From Vibrio mytili (lineage in GTDB: Bacteria > Pseudomonadota > Gammaproteobacteria > Enterobacterales > Vibrionaceae), in the NCBI RefSeq assembly GCF_000830505.1, contig NZ_JXOK01000026.1:62001-126000 (forward strand): a stretch of 64,000 bases of DNA, written 5' to 3'. Position 1 is the first letter of the stretch; every line of letters starts with the position of its first letter. Under the pieces are notes generated by a model, which worked only from the letters and a program-made list of their open reading frames with translations, was not told the origin of the DNA and searched no databases. The position numbers and the translations under genes are program-made. Below are positions 58,293-64,000 of this stretch, in pieces.

Positions 58293-58771
58293 AAAAAGTT
58301 TATACCGTCATGACTAGTCAATTTGGCGAAGTCACCATTCAGGCCAACGCTGATGGTTTGCTTGGCATTTGGTTTGAAACCTGCACAACGAAACCGGATG
58401 AGCTTGGTGATCGAGAAGATCATCATCCGGTGTTGAGTGAAAGTGTTGTTCAGTTGCAAGAGTATTTTACTGGGTCACGTAATGACTTTGATCTCCCACT
58501 TGCTGCAAAAGGCACCGATTTCCAAAACCAAGTTTGGCAAGCGCTAACCACAATCCCTTACGGTGAAACATGGAGTTATCAGGATCTGGCGAATGCGATT
58601 GGCAACCCAAAAGCGGTACGTGCAGTAGGGTTGGCAAATGGTAAAAACCCTATTTCTATTGTTGTGCCTTGCCATCGAGTGATTGGTAAAAATGGTAAGC
58701 TGACCGGGTATGCTGGTGGCGTGGAGCGAAAGCAAGGTTTGCTGGCGTTAGAGCAAGGTAACAGGCTTTAG
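58289..58771 (+). CDS. ogt: Methylated-DNA-protein cysteine methyltransferase
   Basis: A 160-residue O6-alkylguanine-DNA alkyltransferase that removes methyl groups to its own cysteine. Active site [13 protein letters not shown] near residues 124-136; [20 protein letters not shown] and [13 protein letters not shown] are the DNA-binding part. Starts at ATG 58289, overlapping the alkA-type gene; a longer upstream frame is not used. The pair forms an alkylation-repair operon. Confidence 0.93.
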   Translation: MKKVYTVMTSQFGEVTIQANADGLLGIWFETCTTKPDELGDREDHHPVLSESVVQLQEYFTGSRNDFDLPLAAKGTDFQNQVWQALTTIPYGETWSYQDLANAIGNPKAVRAVGLANGKNPISIVVPCHRVIGKNGKLTGYAGGVERKQGLLALEQGNRL

Positions 58772-58839
58772 TCGCAATCCATATAAGGACTTGATCAATT
58801 AAACCTCGTTTGTGTAAACCCTGCGCACTCAGAAATAGG

Positions 58840-58868
58840 AAGCCCCGAAACCATGGTTCCGGGGGCTT
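58840..58868. terminator. Hairpin between convergent ogt and yitT-like genes
   Basis: AAGCCCC pairs with GGGGCTT, with an internal ACCATGGT also self-complementary. No clear T-run. Confidence 0.55.
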
Positions 58869-58901
58869 AGTTTGCTCGCGACAGTGAGAATAGGCGTCGC
58901 T

Positions 58902-59510
58902 TTAAGTCAACTGAGGTTTGGCTTGATATCGCCCTGGTTTATGGTTCATTGCCAAAATTAGGTTTGTAGCGACCGCTCCAATCACTGAGAGACCAATTAG
59001 GTAAATATCAACAATAAACAGAGACATTATGACAATGGCACAATCCAGAGCCATTTGAACTTTGCCTGCGCGAATGCCATAACGGTCCTGTAAAAACAAC
59101 GCTAGGATATTGAATCCTCCCAAGCTCATCTTGTGACGGAAAATGACCAGCATTCCAGTGCCGATCATCCCACCGCCTATTAATGCAGCGTAAATTGGCG
59201 CGATTCTCGATATTTCCAATACATGGTGCAGGTGGTCAACGGCAAAAGAAACCAGTGACACGGCGATAAGCGTATTGATTGTGAAGCGCCATCCCATCCG
59301 TTTGACGGAAAGAATGTAAAACGGGAGGTTAAGCAGGAAGAAAACTTGTCCAAAACTGAAATCGCTGACTTTGGTAAGGAAGATGGCCAATCCAGCGGTT
59401 CCTCCTGTTAGTAGTCCAACTTTACTAAAAAATATGACGCCTAACGACACCAGTGCGCTACCGAGCATTAGCGCCAGCAGATTTTCTCTTAAGCTATGAT
59501 CATTATCCAT
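58902..59510 (-). CDS. YitT-family membrane protein
   Basis: A 202-residue membrane protein of the YitT (DUF161) family, with five or six helices and the family glycine-rich LLTGGTAGLAIFLTKVSDFS and IGGGMIGTGMLVIFRHKMSL GG segments. Lacks the cytosolic DUF2179 domain of larger relatives. Its role, possibly transport, is unknown. Start MDNDHSLRENLLAL. Confidence 0.85.
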   Translation of the reverse strand: MDNDHSLRENLLALMLGSALVSLGVIFFSKVGLLTGGTAGLAIFLTKVSDFSFGQVFFLLNLPFYILSVKRMGWRFTINTLIAVSLVSFAVDHLHHVLEISRIAPIYAALIGGGMIGTGMLVIFRHKMSLGGFNILALFLQDRYGIRAGKVQMALDCAIVIMSLFIVDIYLIGLSVIGAVATNLILAMNHKPGRYQAKPQLT

Positions 59511-59710
59511 AAAACATGTTCCTTGGGTTTAATCAAGCCTTCCGCATAGGGTGAAAGTGGGAAGGACAGCGGACCTAAATATTGTCGGTCCAAAAAACGC
59601 TCAATAACATGTCTTGAAAAGTGACCAATGTCGAGTTTTCAGCCAAAATAGGTGCAATGTGAACTGTTTAACATAATGTACACATGTCGTTTATGGAAGC
59701 GCAACAGAGC

Positions 59711-61144
59711 CTAGAATAAACCACTATTTAACCATAAATGTGCTCCGATGCTGGTGGCATAGCCGATTGCAATGACGGGCGCCCATTTTAGGTGACCAAA
59801 AAAGGTATATTGTCCGCGAGCGGCTCCCATTAATGCCACGCCAGCAGCTGAACCAATCGACAATAAGCTGCCACCAACGCCGGCCGTCAATGTGACGAGC
59901 AGCCAATTTCCTATCGACATACTTGGTTCCATGGTTAAGACGGCAAACATAACGGGGATATTATCTACGATGGCAGAGAGTACCCCAACCATCACATTGG
60001 CCCACACCGGGTTCCACTCTGTATACATGACATTTGAAATCAACTCTAAATAGCCAAGTAAACTCAAACCACCCACGCACATCACAACACCATAAAAGAA
60101 CAGAAGCGTATCCCACTCCGCCCGTGATACCCGGTGGAAGACATCAAACGGAACGACAGAGCCGATGCGTTTTAAGGCCTGTTCATCTCCATTGGCAATG
60201 GCGATTGCTGTTTTTTTTGCGAGGGATTGCTTAAGTGTCTGGCGTAGAAAATAGCCAAAGAATTGCAAATAAGCTAATCCCATCATCATGCCGATGACCG
60301 GAGGAAAATGCAGTAATGCATGGAAGCAGACGGCGGTAGCGATGGTAAGGATGAACAACAGAACAATCCGTCTCGCACCACGCTTCAACTCGATATGCTC
60401 ATGTACCGTGTTTGGCTTGGTGTTAGGTACAAAAAATGACATAACAAACGCAGGAACGAAATAGTTAAGCAAAGAGGGCACAAATAGCGGAATAAACTCT
60501 GCAAAGTGGACATGACCTGCTTGCCAGACCATTAAGGTTGTAATATCACCAAATGGACTGAAAGCGCCGCCTGCGTTTGCTGCGATAACGATATTAATAC
60601 AAGCAATGTTAACGAATTTAGGGTTGTCCCCTGAAACTTTCATGACCACTGCACACATGAGCAGAGCCGTTGTTAAGTTATCAGCGATAGGAGAAATAAT
60701 AAACGCAAGAAAACCCGTGAGCCAAAACAACTGTTTAAAACCAAAGCCTTTTCCGACCATCCAAGCTTGCAGAGCATCAAACAGTTTGCGTTCCTCCATT
60801 GCGTTGATGTAAGTCATCGCGACAAGTAGAAACAGTAACAACTCTGCGTATTCCAGTAAGTTATGCTCTAAAGCTGCTTTCGCAACGTCGGGTTGGTTAT
60901 TCTGAGCAAATGTATAGCCGATGAGAATCCAAATTAATCCAGCGGCCAATAGTACAGGCTTGGATTTTCTCATTTTTAGATACTCTTCTAGCATCACGAG
61001 AATATAAGCAATGGAAAAGAGAATGAGAGCGGTGTACCCGACTGCTGAGTTAACCAGGTTGAGCTCATTGGTTGTGGAAGCCATACTCGAGTTGGAAAAT
61101 AATAAACAACAGAAAGCTATGACTGAATAAATTGGCATCGACAT
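59711..61144 (-). CDS. nhaD: Sodium:proton antiporter NhaD
   Basis: A 477-residue ArsB/NhaD-superfamily antiporter with 12 or 13 helices. The N-terminal signal-like helix (VIAFCCLLFSNSSMASTT) is typical of Vibrio NhaD. SPIADNLTTALLMCAVVMK (about residues 155-173) and NAGGAFSPFGDITTLMVWQAG (about 192-212) carry the conserved Asp and Ser/Thr needed for exchange in V. cholerae NhaD. It exports Na+ or Li+ at neutral to alkaline pH, a marine adaptation. A small membrane protein gene precedes it on the same strand. Confidence 0.93.
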   Translation of the reverse strand: MSMPIYSVIAFCCLLFSNSSMASTTNELNLVNSAVGYTALILFSIAYILVMLEEYLKMRKSKPVLLAAGLIWILIGYTFAQNNQPDVAKAALEHNLLEYAELLLFLLVAMTYINAMEERKLFDALQAWMVGKGFGFKQLFWLTGFLAFIISPIADNLTTALLMCAVVMKVSGDNPKFVNIACINIVIAANAGGAFSPFGDITTLMVWQAGHVHFAEFIPLFVPSLLNYFVPAFVMSFFVPNTKPNTVHEHIELKRGARRIVLLFILTIATAVCFHALLHFPPVIGMMMGLAYLQFFGYFLRQTLKQSLAKKTAIAIANGDEQALKRIGSVVPFDVFHRVSRAEWDTLLFFYGVVMCVGGLSLLGYLELISNVMYTEWNPVWANVMVGVLSAIVDNIPVMFAVLTMEPSMSIGNWLLVTLTAGVGGSLLSIGSAAGVALMGAARGQYTFFGHLKWAPVIAIGYATSIGAHLWLNSGLF

Positions 61145-61253
61145 TTCTCCCTTGTCTTAATGGAGAAATAGTAGACACAAATGAACCGTTTAGTTGTGAG
61201 AGAGTTCGAATTAACGTTAGACGCTAATCATTAGTGTGTCTTTGAGTGCGTGG

Positions 61254-61370
61254 CTACTTTTTGAGTGACGCAATGCTAGCGATGCCACAAAGAATGGCGG
61301 CGGCATACAAACCGTAAGTTAACCAATGACTGATCTCTAGAAATGGAACGATTTCTTGGGGTGCCCACAT
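61254..61370 (-). CDS. 38-residue membrane protein upstream of nhaD
   Basis: A small frame with a near-perfect CGGAGGCAG ribosome site before its ATG (61370). It encodes MWAPQEIVPFLEISHWLTYG, then LYAAAILCGIASIASLKK: a short N-terminal part, one membrane helix of about 20 residues and a basic end. It lies 110 bases upstream of nhaD, same strand, so it may be co-transcribed. Not a member of a family I recognise. Confidence 0.55.
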   Translation of the reverse strand: MWAPQEIVPFLEISHWLTYGLYAAAILCGIASIASLKK

Positions 61371-61553
61371 ACTGCCTCCGTTTAATGAGCAAGTTAATGC
61401 GCCCAATCTAAATGAAATGAACAACGTTTTTTGTGAGAAGTGACTAATTCTAGTCGCCTAGAGTCCCTATTTTCAGTGAGTGAGAGAGAGCTCTCATTTT
61501 GATGTGGGTGAACAATTCTTGCAATTTAGAACGATCGTGCTAAAAATACAGCT

Positions 61554-62144
61554 ATGAAAAAAGGAAAAGTGACCAAAGAACTGATTCTGCAACGCGCCTT
61601 TCAGATCGCCAGTGAGCAAGGGCTCGAGAGTTTGACAATTGGTGAACTCGCTAAGCAGTGTGGCATGTCAAAAAGCGGTTTGTTTGCCCATTTTAACTCT
61701 AAACTGAATTTACAGCTTTCGGTGCTGGAGTATGCGAACCAAGTTTTTACCGAGCGAGTCATCGCACCTGTTAGAGAGTTGGGGGATGACAATATTGAAC
61801 ACAAAATTCGAGGGCTGTTGGATAACTGGATGACATGGAATCACTCGTTTCAAGGCAGTTGCATGTTTCTTGATGCCTGGAATGACAGTGCTGCCGATGA
61901 TTGTTTGCTGCAAATAGCACTCAGAAAGTCCATTGATACGTGGTTACATTATCTAGAAATACAAGTTATTAAAGGAAAGGAAAACCAAGAGTTCTCAGAA
62001 GATTTAGAGGCAAGCCAGGCGATTTTTGATTTGTACGGGCTGTATTTAAGCGCTCATGTGTTTTACTCAATTAAAGGTGAACAAGCGAGTCAAAAGCTAT
62101 TTTGGCAAGGCATCGAAAATTTATTTGCACGATGGAAAGGTTAA
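61554..62144 (+). CDS. TetR-family transcriptional regulator
   Basis: A 196-residue TetR-type repressor: helix-turn-helix at about residues 23-45 (LTIGELAKQCGMSKSGLFAH), the short KLNLQLSVLEYA connector, and an all-helical ligand domain ending WQGIENLFARWKG. It lies 118 bases before an alpha/beta hydrolase gene on the same strand, with a hairpin between. It may regulate the hydrolase or itself; no operator was identified. Confidence 0.87.
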   Translation: MKKGKVTKELILQRAFQIASEQGLESLTIGELAKQCGMSKSGLFAHFNSKLNLQLSVLEYANQVFTERVIAPVRELGDDNIEHKIRGLLDNWMTWNHSFQGSCMFLDAWNDSAADDCLLQIALRKSIDTWLHYLEIQVIKGKENQEFSEDLEASQAIFDLYGLYLSAHVFYSIKGEQASQKLFWQGIENLFARWKG

Positions 62145-62177
62145 TCTCCAGACTATCAATCTAGAATCAAACAAATA

Positions 62178-62206
62178 AAGAAAGAGCGACACGTTCGCTC
62201 TTTCTT
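62178..62206. terminator. Hairpin between TetR and hydrolase genes
   Basis: AAGAAAGAGCGA and TCGCTCTTTCTT pair exactly over 12 bases around CACGT; the T-containing arm supports a terminator. Confidence 0.75.
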
Positions 62207-62262
62207 ATCAGCCTTAAAAGCACGACCGTTCTATTTTTTGGCTGATAACGAAGGAACAAATC

Positions 62263-63126
62263 ATGAGTGAGAAAATTTACTTTAACACCTCGCAGCGTTT
62301 TAGTGTCAAACGTAGCCTCGTCAACATTAGCACCCGTTTACATCATACTTTAGCGCCGTCACACGCAAAAAAAAGTGCAAGAAAGTTATTGCTTACGCCA
62401 GTTCGCACGCAGCCTAAAAACGCCCAGCCGAACGGGCTTGTAAAAAATGAAATTCAAGGGCGTAGCGGAATGATTAAAACCTATTCATTGGGTGCAGGTC
62501 CGATTTGGATACTGACTCATGGTTGGTCGGGGACAGCGAGCCAGTTCTATCCACTAATGGAACATATTGCGGCAAAAGGTTATACGGCGCTTGCTTACGA
62601 CCATCCTGCTCATGGCGAAAGTGAAGGGCAATATGGACACATTCCCGGTTTCATTCGTGGGCTAGAAGATGTGCTCGATTCGGTAGATGATATTGTCGGT
62701 TTAGTGGGGCATAGCATGGGGACGGCCTCTGCGTTGGAATGTCGACACAGTAAGCTAGAAGGTAAGCCTTTGCTTCTTATCGCTCCGGTTTTGAATTATG
62801 TTGAAAACCTCTTTGGTAGCATTGCACGATCTGGGTACTCGATGAAACTGTTCCATGCCGTTGTGTCAGAAGTTGAAGAACAGTTTGACTATCCGTTGCA
62901 GGCGATTAACCCAATGGAGCGACTTGCAAATCGCCCTTCTTTGACCATCATCGTGCATGACAAACAGGATAAATTCACCAAACACAGCGTGTCTGCACAA
63001 GCTGCGCATGATATCGACAATGTTGAGCTTGTCACTACACAAGGGCAAGGTCACGGAAGAGTGATGACGTGCGAACAAGTGTTTGCTAGTTTCGATCGTT
63101 TAGTTGAAATAGCAGATGGTAAGTAA
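62263..63126 (+). CDS. Alpha/beta hydrolase
   Basis: A 287-residue alpha/beta hydrolase. The oxyanion strand WILTHGWSGTASQFYPL (about residues 84-100) is followed by AYDHPAHGES, nucleophile elbow LVGHSMGTAS (GHSMG, Ser about 156), and acidic and His residues in VHDKQDKFT and GQGHGRV. The substrate is unknown; relatives are esterases or lysophospholipase-like. Preceded by GGAACAAATC before the ATG. Linked to the TetR gene upstream; a bidirectional terminator follows. Confidence 0.87.
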   Translation: MSEKIYFNTSQRFSVKRSLVNISTRLHHTLAPSHAKKSARKLLLTPVRTQPKNAQPNGLVKNEIQGRSGMIKTYSLGAGPIWILTHGWSGTASQFYPLMEHIAAKGYTALAYDHPAHGESEGQYGHIPGFIRGLEDVLDSVDDIVGLVGHSMGTASALECRHSKLEGKPLLLIAPVLNYVENLFGSIARSGYSMKLFHAVVSEVEEQFDYPLQAINPMERLANRPSLTIIVHDKQDKFTKHSVSAQAAHDIDNVELVTTQGQGHGRVMTCEQVFASFDRLVEIADGK

Positions 63127-63175
63127 GTGATTACTTATATTTTAAGTTATTAATAATAATGAAGTTAAAAAAAAC

Positions 63176-63201
63176 AAAAGGACAGCCTAAGCTGTCCTTT
63201 T
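63176..63201. terminator. Bidirectional terminator
   Basis: AAAAGGACAGC and GCTGTCCTTTT pair around CTAA; A- and T-runs on both sides suit the two convergent genes. Confidence 0.9.
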
Positions 63202-63223
63202 CTCATCGTGATCAGATAGGTTT

Positions 63224-63232
63224 ATACCAATC
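63224..63232 (+). repeat. Solo ATACCAATC repeat end
   Basis: ATACCAATC with degenerate flanks just past the terminator; likely a remnant of the same repeat family as at 30263 and 44750. Confidence 0.3.
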
Positions 63233-63305
63233 TCCGGTATTGTTACCAGTCTTAATCAGTACGTGATTATGTCCTGATCCAGATTGATATGCCTCTTGTG
63301 ATCTC

Positions 63306-64000
63306 TTAGTTACAGTTTGCTGTACCTACTTCTTTCCAAACACCCCATTGACCAGACTTAGATGGATCTTCTCCACGTGTCCACCATTTTGCTTCCCAAG
63401 TACTGCCTGCGTGAGTGACTTGATCGCCGCCTGTGTAGACAGTGCTCTGATCCCATGCGTTGTCACATGTCACTGGGTCAGTGACTGAGGTGTACTCTGC
63501 TACGACAACCGTTGCGGTTGCAGTCGAAGATGCTTCGCCATCGCTTACGCTTACTGCAAAGTTTAGGCTGGTGTCTTGTGGGTATTCCGCTGCAGTAAAG
63601 GTCACTTTAGCACCTTCAATTGTTGCGTTTAGGCCTTGCGGCAGCGTCCAATTGAATGTGAGTGTGTCGCTGTCCGCATCCGTTGAAGCAGAGGCATCAA
63701 CGACCACTACGTCAGCTGCATTGGCTGTAGCTGGTGCCGATACTTGTGCCACAGGAGCGGTGTTTTGCGGTGGTTCAACCACGCCTGCTGGTTGTACCGT
63801 CACCACAACGAGATCCGTCGCACTTTCGCCTTCGTTATCAGTCACGGTTAGTTGGAAGGTCAACTGCTCCTCCGTCGTCACTTCTGCTACATCAAAGCTT
63901 GCTGTTGCAGTGTTTGCACTGGTCAGTACCACGGCTGCTCCTGACACTTGTTCCCAAGTGTAACTAGCGATTGTCCCATCAGAATCAGACGATTGGCTAC
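63306..64000 (-). CDS. C-terminal part of a secreted PKD/chitin-binding protein
   Basis: The frame is open to the right edge, so only the last 231 or so residues are seen. Two or more PKD/Ig-like beta domains (TWEQVSGAAVVLTSANTATA; VTDNEGESATDLVVVTVQPA; FNWTLPQGLNATIEG) are followed by a CBM5/12-type chitin-binding module at the C-terminus (WDQSTVYTGGDQVTHAGSTW, AKWWTRGEDPSKSGQWGVW). This layout is typical of extracellular chitinases or chitodextrinases and chitin-linked proteases of Vibrio. The catalytic part lies outside the window. Acidic, Thr/Ser/Ala-rich, low in Lys. Confidence 0.85.
   Translation of the reverse strand, partial: SQSSDSDGTIASYTWEQVSGAAVVLTSANTATASFDVAEVTTEEQLTFQLTVTDNEGESATDLVVVTVQPAGVVEPPQNTAPVAQVSAPATANAADVVVVDASASTDADSDTLTFNWTLPQGLNATIEGAKVTFTAAEYPQDTSLNFAVSVSDGEASSTATATVVVAEYTSVTDPVTCDNAWDQSTVYTGGDQVTHAGSTWEAKWWTRGEDPSKSGQWGVWKEVGTANCN

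Overview
The window is the replication-origin region of the second chromosome of a Vibrio (gammaproteobacterium). The sequence shows an RctB initiator gene, divergent ParA2/ParB2 genes, a Dam-site-rich iteron array with a DnaA box and an AT-rich unwinding region between them, and seven copies of the chromosome-2 parS motif (TTTACAnTGTAAA). Genes typical of Vibrio chromosome 2 flank it. The species cannot be fixed from the sequence alone.

Layout. 1-12.6 kb is accessory sequence: a TauE/SafE permease, an alpha/beta hydrolase lacking its nucleophile serine, LysR regulators, a four-gene redox/detoxification cluster (MdaB, AhpD-like, DsbA-like, peroxiredoxin-like) next to an HxlR regulator, a decayed patch with an integrase fragment and an IS66 remnant, and a second, frameshifted accD beside a LysR gene. 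12.9-25.9 kb is a galactoside-utilisation region: GPH symporter, GH36 alpha-galactosidase, LamB-type porin, MalM-like lipoprotein, LacZ, a GalR/GalS-type repressor and GalM, with four matching palindromic operators. The galE-galT-galK part of the gal operon has collapsed to fused fragments of about 400 bp, while its operator and galM remain. 26-36 kb holds a small MscS channel, a murein-peptide pair (MppA/OppA-like and MpaA), an oxidoreductase, a NUDIX protein, a LysR/GST pair and a FapA-like protein. 36-45 kb is the replication and partition core (tmcA, parB2, parA2, oriCII, rctB). 45-64 kb holds yebC, gltS, an ABC/GntR operon, nagB, maoP-hdfR, a galM paralogue with an O-acetyltransferase, Ada-AlkA plus Ogt, YitT, NhaD with a small upstream membrane-protein ORF, a TetR/hydrolase pair, and the C-terminal part of a chitin-binding secreted protein that runs off the right edge.

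How parts work together. Porin, LacZ, alpha-galactosidase, symporter and GalR form one scheme for taking up and splitting alpha- and beta-galactosides. Because galETK here is dead, released galactose would need a Leloir pathway encoded elsewhere, or would be wasted. ParA2/ParB2 and the parS2 sites (27.6-45.7 kb) should position the origin, while RctB acts on the iterons, including three that lie outside the origin, downstream of rctB.

Caution. Six otherwise well-conserved genes (accD, mscS-like, FapA-like, ABC permease, hdfR, second galM) are each broken by one missing base, always consistent with a run of identical bases read one too short. That pattern fits homopolymer sequencing errors at least as well as real gene decay. 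The galETK collapse and the 8.65-9.08 kb pseudogene cannot be explained this way.
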